A DNA stretch of 64,000 nucleotides from Rheinheimera baltica DSM 14885 (GTDB lineage Bacteria > Pseudomonadota > Gammaproteobacteria > Enterobacterales > Alteromonadaceae), in contig NZ_AUDG01000009.1 of the NCBI RefSeq assembly GCF_000425345.1, positions 1 to 64,000 of the forward strand, written 5' to 3'. The stretch's first letter is position 1, and every line of letters starts with the position of its first letter. The translations under genes and the position numbers were made by a program. Under the pieces are notes generated by a model, which was given only the letters and a program-made list of their open reading frames with translations, ran no database searches and had not been told where the DNA came from. This document shows positions 44,440-52,327 of the stretch, one piece after another.

Positions 44440-45150
44440 TCAACACCACTGCAAAAAACTGCTGATGGTAAGCCGCCCCTGTCTTGGCTCAGTTGACAAA
44501 CCTGTTTCTGGGCGAATATCGCCAGAGTGCAATAAATTACCCGGATAAATAATAGCGCGGTTTGGCTTGGCTTCAACCTGGAAAATCCGGCTAAACATCG
44601 TGTTGTCACCACTGACATATGCCGGGTTTCGATGCAACTGCTCTGCCTGTGCTTGTGCTTTTAGTATGGCACTGTAGTTTGGCAACCGGTCTGCTGTAAT
44701 GCGTTCATAACCGGTTTGTTTATGACGATAAAACGACGTTCCACCAAACTCCGGCCCGGCTAAGTAATGCACCATCGCCAACTGATTCGTCGTACTGGCA
44801 TCAATATGCGGCAACATCTGAATCGGCCGAAGTTGGGACGGTGGCGTGGTAGAGAGAGCAAAAGCCGACAGTAAAATGTGCAAGCTTGCCGGTTGTAGCG
44901 GCGTAAACACCGTTTGTAGTAGTGGTAGTAATGCCTGTTGTATAGCGTGTTGATAACACGAGGGCGTGGGTTTACGAATACCCGGGTAGAAGTTGGCGGC
45001 ATCGGCACTAAAGTTTGGCGCTGCACAGGCATTAGTAATAAGCCAGTCCGGGTTAAGCACCAGATCATCAATTACCAGTAGCGGTGTGGCTTCGTTACCA
45101 ATGCTGAGCTGCGTTATACCCTGCTTAAGGGAACGAATACTGACCGACAT
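44440..45150 (-). CDS. DUF6445 protein, 2-oxoglutarate/Fe(II) oxygenase-like
   Basis: 236 residues. The ATG at 45150 shares one base with the SapC stop (TAATG); a GTG two codons upstream is less likely. DUF6445 family, with VIDDLVLNPDWLI near the start and FYPGIRKPTPSCY. The likely iron triad is HID (His115, Asp117) and His208 in YPGNLLHSGDI, with Arg226 as possible 2-oxoglutarate ligand, as in prolyl-4-hydroxylase-type enzymes. Substrate unknown. Part of the halogenase/SapC set. Confidence 0.8.
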   Translation of the reverse strand: MSVSIRSLKQGITQLSIGNEATPLLVIDDLVLNPDWLITNACAAPNFSADAANFYPGIRKPTPSCYQHAIQQALLPLLQTVFTPLQPASLHILLSAFALSTTPPSQLRPIQMLPHIDASTTNQLAMVHYLAGPEFGGTSFYRHKQTGYERITADRLPNYSAILKAQAQAEQLHRNPAYVSGDNTMFSRIFQVEAKPNRAIIYPGNLLHSGDIRPETGLSTEPRQGRLTISSFLQWC

Positions 45151-45920
45151 TAGCACTTAGCCAGCCGGCGGTTTTTCCGCGCAATAAGCGGATAAATCTG
45201 TGCTGTCGATGCAATAAGCGTGTAGATAGGCAATAACCAACCTGCCTGATGCAGCTCAACCAGTTTGTCCGGTGCCAGAGCGGCTAACTTTTGCTGGTCA
45301 ATAGTATAGAGACCGTTTAAGCGGGTCGACTGCTCGTTATCAAACACGATGTCGAGCGACAGTGGCTGGATCAGATCATAACTTAGCAGTGCCTGTACCA
45401 GCTGTTGTTGTTGTTGCTCGCCACGCAATAGTTCTGCCAGACAGCTTTTAGCCTGCTGGAAATAGCGGCTATCGGCGCCAGTCTCGGTAAACAGTTGTTC
45501 ATAGCGGGTATCGTCTATGCTCGTTGGCTGGCAGATAGTCGGGCTGTCGCTATCAATGCACAGCACGTAATCCTCCTTGTTATTTGGGGCAGTCGAGGTG
45601 TTAGTCGGTGTTTCAGCCGCTTCGGCTTGGCCTAAAAAAAATGGCTGACGTTGTAACTGCAAGGGTAGATAGTCGCCTTGCCAGGCGTTATCGCTATAAA
45701 ACAGGTTTTCACCTGGCGCAAAGCCCAGCAATGCCACTGCAACAAACTGGCCGGTTTGGCCATTTTTGGTCAGCACTATCGGGGCCTGAGTTGCCATGCT
45801 GGCGAATTCTGCCGGCACCACCGGCATCAGTTGAGTATCCTCGCTGTGCCGTCCGGCGTTGGCGGGTTGAAGACGCAAGTGTTGATGCAGCTGCGGGTTA
45901 ATTGCGACAAGTTGGGCCAT
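45150..45920 (-). CDS. SapC-family protein
   Basis: 256 residues from the ATG at 45920; an earlier start at 45995 adds 25 unlike residues. SapC family: PVVPAEFASMATQAPIVLTK then GQFVAVALLGFAPGENLFYS. First known from surface-layer loci of Campylobacter; in gammaproteobacteria it commonly accompanies TonB receptors and tryptophan halogenase-like proteins. Precise function unknown. Confidence 0.87.
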   Translation of the reverse strand: MAQLVAINPQLHQHLRLQPANAGRHSEDTQLMPVVPAEFASMATQAPIVLTKNGQTGQFVAVALLGFAPGENLFYSDNAWQGDYLPLQLQRQPFFLGQAEAAETPTNTSTAPNNKEDYVLCIDSDSPTICQPTSIDDTRYEQLFTETGADSRYFQQAKSCLAELLRGEQQQQQLVQALLSYDLIQPLSLDIVFDNEQSTRLNGLYTIDQQKLAALAPDKLVELHQAGWLLPIYTLIASTAQIYPLIARKNRRLAKC

Positions 45921-46005
45921 GATGAATATTCTCTTTTGTTTTAGTGGGTAGCACTTTGCGCTAAGCCGGGTCAGTCTTGAGCGCTGAGTCTGCACAGTTC
46001 AGTAT

Positions 46006-47637
46006 TCACAGCTGACTAAGCCCAAATTCGCGGATCTTGCTAATTAACTCGCGGTTCGAAGGCAGTATACTCAGGGCCTGTGCAATCATTTTTTGATTTT
46101 GGGCAAATTGTTGCGCGGCAAACTCAGGGTTATCCAGCAAATAGTGACTTTGGCTGTAGTCTGTTTTAAATCCCATGCCATACAGCACGTATTGATAGCT
46201 GGCTGCCGGAAATACTTCGTTGTTGCTGGTGAAGTCCAGATCACCGGGCGCACGATAGCGCCATAGCTGCAGTAAGTCCTGTAAACTTTGTGGAATAGTC
46301 GCTGGGTTTCGGTTGTCTCGCCAAAACGGCTCCTCGCGCTGACTCAGCAGATAATGCAGCTTTAGAAAATCGATAATTTTGTCCCAGCGATATAAAAAGG
46401 TTTCATTAAACCGTTTAGCGACAATGTCCATTAGCGCACGGTTAGCGGGCAGTTGTTCACTTATCATTTGGGCTGATAACTCGACCAACACCAGCGCAGA
46501 CGCTTCCAGTGGTTCGAGAAAGCCTGCCGCCAAACCTACAGCGACACAGTTGTTTTGCCAAAAACGCGTTCTGTGGCCACTGACAATAGGAATTTTGCGC
46601 ACCGATAAATCGGCAATGGCCGGGCCGACATAGCGCGCCAAGGTAGCCCGGGCTTGCGCTTCTGTGCAGTATTTACTGGCGTAAACATAACCAACGCCGC
46701 GGCGGTGTTGCAGGCCAATATCCCAAATCCAGCCTGCGTCTTGTGCGGTGGAAATGGTATGTGAAGCAATAGGCGTGTCGGGGTGCTCGTAGGGTACCTG
46801 TACCGCAAGCGCGGTATCGATAAACAGAATATCGTCACAGGCTTTAAACGGTACCTGGTAATGTTTACCCAGTAACAACGACGAAAAACCGGAACAATCA
46901 ACAAACAAATCGCCTGCAATCACGCCAGACTGTTTAGTGTTAACCGCGGCAATATCACCATTGCTGGAACTTTGCACTGCAACGACATCGTCCAGAATAT
47001 GCGTCACTCCCAGTTTTTCGATGCAATGTTGTCGTAAAAACGGGCCAAATTTGCCCGAGTCCAGATGATAGGCATAATTGGCAACGGCGCCAAACTCAGC
47101 GTGGCGAATGGTTTTTGGGGCTAAACCGTGCTCGCAGAGTGCTTCCTGATAACACAATGCATTGGAAAAAGATGACGTATTGCACGATGTATTGTTGGCT
47201 GTCGCCGTGCTCTGTTGCCAATAGCCTGCCATTTCGGCTTTGCCAAAACCTTGCGGTAAAACCAGCGGATGGTAATAAAAGTCGCTGCTACTACCATCGA
47301 CCCATTGCGCGAATTTTGCCCCTTGCTTAAAGGTAACATCGCATTGGCGGATAAAATCAGTTTCGCTGATACCAAGGGCAATCAAGGTGCTGCGCATGGT
47401 GGGCCAGGTACCTTCACCGACACCAATGGGAGGCAGGGTAGGTGACTCAATCAGAATAACTTTAACACCATCAGGTTGGTTGCTTTTGTGTTTGGCGGCA
47501 ATGCGCCCTGCCGTTAGCCAACCGGCATTGCCACCACCGACAATAACCACGGTACGAATGGGCGCTGTGGCGGTTTGCTGCGTTATGGGTGTTGCCTGGT
47601 CGTGTTGTGGCGGTTGCTTAATCACATTGGTCACCAT
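46006..47637 (-). CDS. tryptophan halogenase-family FAD protein
   Basis: 543 residues from the ATG at 47637; the frame is open up to 47733, but those first codons fall inside a hairpin. FAD-binding VVIVGGGNAGWLTAG, the GVGEGTWPTM loop, a lysine in TFKQGAKFAQW where flavin halogenases have the catalytic lysine, and the AGWIWDIGL motif of halogenases (WxWxI type). Real substrates of the versions found beside TonB receptors are unknown; they may modify or process an imported compound rather than tryptophan. Start uncertain. Confidence 0.87.
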   Translation of the reverse strand: MVTNVIKQPPQHDQATPITQQTATAPIRTVVIVGGGNAGWLTAGRIAAKHKSNQPDGVKVILIESPTLPPIGVGEGTWPTMRSTLIALGISETDFIRQCDVTFKQGAKFAQWVDGSSSDFYYHPLVLPQGFGKAEMAGYWQQSTATANNTSCNTSSFSNALCYQEALCEHGLAPKTIRHAEFGAVANYAYHLDSGKFGPFLRQHCIEKLGVTHILDDVVAVQSSSNGDIAAVNTKQSGVIAGDLFVDCSGFSSLLLGKHYQVPFKACDDILFIDTALAVQVPYEHPDTPIASHTISTAQDAGWIWDIGLQHRRGVGYVYASKYCTEAQARATLARYVGPAIADLSVRKIPIVSGHRTRFWQNNCVAVGLAAGFLEPLEASALVLVELSAQMISEQLPANRALMDIVAKRFNETFLYRWDKIIDFLKLHYLLSQREEPFWRDNRNPATIPQSLQDLLQLWRYRAPGDLDFTSNNEVFPAASYQYVLYGMGFKTDYSQSHYLLDNPEFAAQQFAQNQKMIAQALSILPSNRELISKIREFGLSQL

Positions 47638-47720
47638 GTCAATACAACTAAAAACAGGGCTTGCAGCAAAACGCAGGCCCTGGCCATCAGCGGTCTGTTC
47701 AGGGAGGAAGACAGACCGGT

Positions 47721-47756
47721 GCATCCCCGTCATAACTTAATAGTTACAGGGGATGC
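47721..47756 (-). promoter_or_regulatory. stem-loop between the TonB receptor and halogenase genes
   Basis: GCATCCCC (47721-47728) pairs with GGGGATGC (47749-47756), and inside it TAACT (47733-47737) pairs with AGTTA (47742-47746). It begins 11 bases after the receptor stop. It may protect or attenuate the mRNA so that the receptor is made in excess over the downstream enzymes. No T-run, so not a classical terminator. Confidence 0.6.
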
Positions 47757-47766
47757 GATCCAAAGG

Positions 47767-50700
47767 CTAAAAAGTACCGCGCACGCCAAAGGCAATACGG
47801 CGGCCGCTATCTTCAATCAGCAATAGCTGATTACTAAAGCGACCACGTTTGTGCACGTATTCATTGGTCAGGTTAATGCCTTCAATAACTACCGTAAGGT
47901 TGTCAGTCAGGTCATAACTGGCCGTTGCGTCTATTTGAGCATAGTCTTCTACAATCACGACACCATCACCGTTAGACTGAGTTAACGACTGTACAAACTG
48001 ATCCCGCCAGTTATACGCAATCCGCGCCTGGAAAGGACCTTGTTCATAGAAGCCGACCAGGTTGTACGAGTCACTTAAGCCCGTTAAGGCAAACACCTGG
48101 CTAATGTCAGCCGGGTCCAGTTCGGCATTACTGCCAACCAGCGTTGCATTTACCATCAAGCCAAAGCCGGAATCAAAACTGTGTTGCAGTGCCAGTTCAA
48201 AACCATCCACAATGGCCGACTCACCGTTGTTGGGTAGCGTATTGGTAAATACTGCTGTGGCGTCGTTGTTGTCTGGCGCACCGGTATCACTGCCGGTGGA
48301 CGGATCGGTAAGCAAGCTGCCGTTATCCAGGGTAAAGGTTTTATCTTCGGTGGTGTTGACGATGAAATTTGCTACATTCTTGCGGAAATAACCCACCGAC
48401 ATATAACTGGCCGTGTCGTAATACCATTCCAGTGATAAGTCCAGGTTGGTTGAGGTAAAGGGTTCCAGTTCAGGGTTACCTGAGGTTGATGTTAAATCGC
48501 CGCCCTGACGCGTTGTGCCAATAACAGTAACCGGTGACATGCTTTCCAGTGTTGGCCGCGTCAGAGTTTGAGATGCAGCAAAACGGGCCACCACGTCGTC
48601 AGAGATTTCAAGTTTGACACTGAAGTTAGGTAAAATGGCTTCATAGCTGGCACTTTCATTGATGGGTGATGCATTGCCAAATTGCGCCAACATTTCGGTT
48701 TCATCTAGTATAGTCAGGCCCGTCACCGGTGCATCAGTACCATCAACGCCTACGCTGGTGCGTTCATAACGTACCCCGGCAGTACTGGTCAGTGGCATGC
48801 CGGCGAGTTCGCCTTCAAAGTCCATTTCTACATACAATGACGTTGTATCTTCGGTGACTTCATAAGATTTGTTGCGCTTAACGGCATCAAAACTAATGTT
48901 GTTGCCTAGTGACGCAGCATACTGTTCAAGGAAAGCAAAATTGGCTTCGCCGTCGTGCGCTAACCAGGACGTTGGCATACGGCCACTGCCGCTGACACCA
49001 CTTAAGAAATCGCTGCCAGCATTAAACACATATTGCGGGAATGCTGCCATATCCGGTGTATCTGGATAGCCACAAAATGTACAGTGAATACCCACACCTT
49101 CGTTGTCCCAACGGTCGAGGTTTTTCTTTTCGCTGGAGTAACTTACACCAAATTTAACTTGAGTAAGTCCCGTTAGCGCATCTTCACTCCACACGCCATC
49201 CCAGCGCAGCTGATTAATACTGTCTTTTACGGCCCAGCCACGGCGTAACATTACGTGTGCCCGGCTGTTGGCAGGATCGAGCAAATTAGACACGCCATCG
49301 GGTGTAACCCCGGCCTGATAAGCGGTGCCGTTAAGTTCTTGTTGCCCACTGTAGATATTGGCATTCGCTTCGGCGAATTGGCTGGCGTACGGCAGAATAT
49401 TGTTGTCAACCTGAATGCGCACGCGGTTGGCGTAGCCTATCAGAGATAACTGATCACCACGGCCGTTATTGGGCTCGCGCTCAGCACTGGAGTGGCTGAA
49501 GTCGAATTTCATATTAAGGTTGTTATTGACATCCCAATCAGCATTCAACCCCAAGGAGACGGAATTCGTTAAGCGGTCAAATTTTTTCGCATGCATATCG
49601 GTTGCCAGACCGACTTCCTGGTACAAGTCGATAACCGTACCGTTGGCATCGACCACCGGCCCTGCAGCGCCATCAAAGCCTTCCAGATTGGGCGCCGTAA
49701 ACCAGTGACCATAAGAGGTGGTATCGGCTTTAATATCAAAGTCGGAATACAAGGCGTCAGCGGTAATAACCAGCTTGTCCGTTGGCGCGTACTGCAATAC
49801 CAGATTGGCGTTAGTGCGGGTGCGCTCTTCGGTGGTAACTTTATGGTCGTAGTTACGAGGCGAGAAAATATTGCCGCTATAGGCTTGTCCGTTTTGTGTT
49901 ATCGGGTTAGGCACGCCGACATTTTCCAACCAGCCGTCAATTTGCGCTTGGTTTAAACGTGTGTCGCGCTGTTGGTGTGATACCGCTAACAAGGCACCAA
50001 AAGTGCTATCGGCAAAGGTGTTGCTAATAAGGCCAGATAACTGCGGCGAGGTTTGCTCGCTATTTTCGTCGTAAATACCCTTAACACTACCGGCCACTTT
50101 AAAGCCACCAATGGCAAAAGGCCGGGCCGTATTTACATTTACAGTAGAGCCAATGCCACCGGACTGCATAGTTGCGCTGGAAGTTTTGTGCACATCAAGG
50201 CTGCGGACTAATTCAGAGGCAATGGTATCAAAGCTAAACGCACGGCTTTGGTTTTCAGACGCCATCTGCCGGCCATTGACTAACACTGTGTTAAATTCGG
50301 GGCCAAAACCGCGTACGGTGATCAGCTGGCCTTCACCACCAGAACGGTCAATAGACACGCCGGTGATGCGCTGCAGTGATTCTGCTAAGTTGGTGTCCGG
50401 AAACTTGCCAATATCTTCGGCTGAGATGGAATCTACCACGCCACCCGCTTCGCGTTTTGAATCCATTGCACGGCCAAGTGCACCGCGTATGCCTCGAATT
50501 TCAATGATTTCTGCTGCTTTCCCTTCGCTTTCCTGCATTGCCAAAGTGGGTGTTGCTGCGACTGCACTAAGCACCGCCATTACTGCGGTCGCCACTTTAT
50601 TTTTGTTATATTGAGCCATGTCGTTGTTACTCTCGAAAGTTGGATCTATCTGAATAGATACCTGCCCACTTTCGCTAATTTCTGGCTTTAAACCGGTATC

Positions 50701-51042
50701 TTTTAACAGAATCATTAAGGCTTCAATGAGACTGTACCGGCCCTGCAGCAGATTGGTGTGTTTATCACTGATATGCTCTAGAGGAAAAAGCAAGGTGATA
50801 TCTGCCTGCTCTGCAAAATTGATTAGCGATAAGTCGGCCCTTTGTCTTGGTATATTGAAAGCAATTGTTGATGGCTGCTCTTTAGCTAACGCTACGCCTG
50901 ACAGGCAATAGACGATAAGCAAAGATAGCAACAGCCGCCGCCCGCTTCGATATCCCCCCCGCATGAAGTGTTGCCATGCAGTAAACAAAGACGACAGAGC
51001 GTGTTTTTTCCTCCATATAATTTTCACAATTGTGTTAAACAA
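47767..51042 (-). CDS. TonB-dependent receptor with STN domain and internal second signal peptide
   Basis: 1091 residues from a TTG at 51042; ATG at 50964 is an alternative start. Order: signal sequence (36-53), STN domain (about 57-131, IAFNIPRQRADLSLINFAEQ), then a second signal-peptide-like stretch starting at Met142 (MAQYNKNKVATAVMAVLSAV ending near ALAM-type TLAMQ), plug domain (SLQRITGVSIDRSGGEGQ), and a beta-barrel ending in GVRGTF. The ATG of Met142 (50619) has GAGAG upstream, so a 950-residue receptor without STN could start there. A run of seven C (50954-50960) follows the ATG at 50964. STN plus FecR and ECF sigma nearby points to surface signalling; substrate probably a glycan or related compound. 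Confidence 0.9.
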   Translation of the reverse strand: MFNTIVKIIWRKKHALSSLFTAWQHFMRGGYRSGRRLLLSLLIVYCLSGVALAKEQPSTIAFNIPRQRADLSLINFAEQADITLLFPLEHISDKHTNLLQGRYSLIEALMILLKDTGLKPEISESGQVSIQIDPTFESNNDMAQYNKNKVATAVMAVLSAVAATPTLAMQESEGKAAEIIEIRGIRGALGRAMDSKREAGGVVDSISAEDIGKFPDTNLAESLQRITGVSIDRSGGEGQLITVRGFGPEFNTVLVNGRQMASENQSRAFSFDTIASELVRSLDVHKTSSATMQSGGIGSTVNVNTARPFAIGGFKVAGSVKGIYDENSEQTSPQLSGLISNTFADSTFGALLAVSHQQRDTRLNQAQIDGWLENVGVPNPITQNGQAYSGNIFSPRNYDHKVTTEERTRTNANLVLQYAPTDKLVITADALYSDFDIKADTTSYGHWFTAPNLEGFDGAAGPVVDANGTVIDLYQEVGLATDMHAKKFDRLTNSVSLGLNADWDVNNNLNMKFDFSHSSAEREPNNGRGDQLSLIGYANRVRIQVDNNILPYASQFAEANANIYSGQQELNGTAYQAGVTPDGVSNLLDPANSRAHVMLRRGWAVKDSINQLRWDGVWSEDALTGLTQVKFGVSYSSEKKNLDRWDNEGVGIHCTFCGYPDTPDMAAFPQYVFNAGSDFLSGVSGSGRMPTSWLAHDGEANFAFLEQYAASLGNNISFDAVKRNKSYEVTEDTTSLYVEMDFEGELAGMPLTSTAGVRYERTSVGVDGTDAPVTGLTILDETEMLAQFGNASPINESASYEAILPNFSVKLEISDDVVARFAASQTLTRPTLESMSPVTVIGTTRQGGDLTSTSGNPELEPFTSTNLDLSLEWYYDTASYMSVGYFRKNVANFIVNTTEDKTFTLDNGSLLTDPSTGSDTGAPDNNDATAVFTNTLPNNGESAIVDGFELALQHSFDSGFGLMVNATLVGSNAELDPADISQVFALTGLSDSYNLVGFYEQGPFQARIAYNWRDQFVQSLTQSNGDGVVIVEDYAQIDATASYDLTDNLTVVIEGINLTNEYVHKRGRFSNQLLLIEDSGRRIAFGVRGTF

Positions 51043-51299
51043 TTTAATTTGCCTGCTCCCCGGTCCGTGTATCTTTTTGTTTTTATAATTATTTTTTTAA
51101 AACGGTATTCTGCGACATGCTTGTTGTGCTTAACTTCTATTGGTTTAGCGACTAACAAGACGTAGCCATAAAACATGAAAAAAATCTAAAATTCAAGTTA
51201 ACCACACTTTATGCGATCAAGGGCGGGGTTTCGGGCAGGGGTATAACAGCACAGCGTTGGTCGTCTGCGCCGCCTGGTTTTAGGCTGAGTATTACGGTT

Positions 51300-51326
51300 A
51301 AAAAAAATGGGCGCCACAAGCGCCCC
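51300..51326 (-). terminator. rho-independent terminator of the M14 peptidase gene
   Basis: On the minus strand GGGGCGC-TTGT-GGCGCCC-like stem followed by ATTTTTTTT, about 20 bases after the stop codon at 51346. A strong GC hairpin with a T-run. Confidence 0.8.
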
Positions 51327-51345
51327 TGGTTTTATTTAAATACAA

Positions 51346-52269
51346 CTATTTGGTTTGTAGCAGGTAATCCAGTGCGCCAACAACGGCCGCAACCTGAGCC
51401 TGAATGCATTGCTCTGGGCTGGCGCTTGGGCTGTCTGGGTAAACTTCGGTGGTGCTCACCAGTGGCGCATCGGTAACGCTGCCACATAAACCTAATGTGG
51501 CTTTGGCATAGTTAATTACACCGGGTTGCTGCATGGGCTCGCCAATGAGCTTACCGTTTTCATCAGGCTCGGCAATATGGGTAACTTTGGCCACGCTGTC
51601 GATAATCGCTTTTTGTAGCGCCGGGCAGGGGTGTTCGGCGTCATCTACGGTGTAGTAGCCGTCGGGGATATTCCAGTTTTTATTTATGGTGCCATCTAGT
51701 GCTGCCTTGGCCGGGCGAAACTCGCTGTTGTCGGAATCCGTGGTTTCATGCAGGTCAATGTGCATAGCGAAGTTTAACTGCAAACCGTGCAGATACTGTC
51801 GTACTTGTTGGGCTTCGGTTGCGGTGCCGTTGGGGCCAAAGCTGCGGTTGGGGTCTATCGCTAATGGGTTCCAGCGGTTAATGGTTTCGTAGCCCCAGGG
51901 GCTAATGCACGGCAGAACCAACACATTCACTTTATCGCTGTAAGCTTTTGCTTCAGTTTGTAAAAACCGCAGCGCGCCATGTACGCCACTGGTTTCGTAA
52001 CCGTGCACGCCGCCGGTCACTAAAATAGTCGGTTTATCACTGTGCCAGTTACGGCTTTTTACTGCGAACAGTGGGTAGGTTTTACCGCACACGGCCTGAT
52101 AGGCCAGCTCGCCGTATTGCTCAATATCAAACTCAGTTTTCAGCGCTTCTATTGCCGGTAATACTTCATCAAAGAAACTGCGCTTAATGCGTTGCTCGTT
52201 TAGCCACTGCGCTTTTTCTGCCTCGCCCCACGGCTGGCCCACTGTGCCGATATGGTAAATTTTGTCCAT
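51346..52269 (-). CDS. M14 family zinc carboxypeptidase
   Basis: 307 residues, no signal peptide. Zinc ligands His89 and Glu92 in GGVHGYETSG, a third histidine in HIDLHET (His170 or His174), and a likely catalytic Glu in STTEVYPDSP. Resembles the succinylglutamate desuccinylase/aspartoacylase-like branch of M14. Cytosolic peptidase or deacylase; substrate unknown. Single gene with its own terminator. Confidence 0.85.
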   Translation of the reverse strand: MDKIYHIGTVGQPWGEAEKAQWLNEQRIKRSFFDEVLPAIEALKTEFDIEQYGELAYQAVCGKTYPLFAVKSRNWHSDKPTILVTGGVHGYETSGVHGALRFLQTEAKAYSDKVNVLVLPCISPWGYETINRWNPLAIDPNRSFGPNGTATEAQQVRQYLHGLQLNFAMHIDLHETTDSDNSEFRPAKAALDGTINKNWNIPDGYYTVDDAEHPCPALQKAIIDSVAKVTHIAEPDENGKLIGEPMQQPGVINYAKATLGLCGSVTDAPLVSTTEVYPDSPSASPEQCIQAQVAAVVGALDYLLQTK

Positions 52270-52327
52270 GTTAGTCTCCGTATTGCCTACTGCTTATGTC
52301 ACTGGGTTTTAACTAAGTATGCTTTGT

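Noticed and set aside
50111-50614. Plus-strand open frame of 167 codons
   Set aside because: It is antisense to the plug region of the TonB receptor and has no signals of its own.
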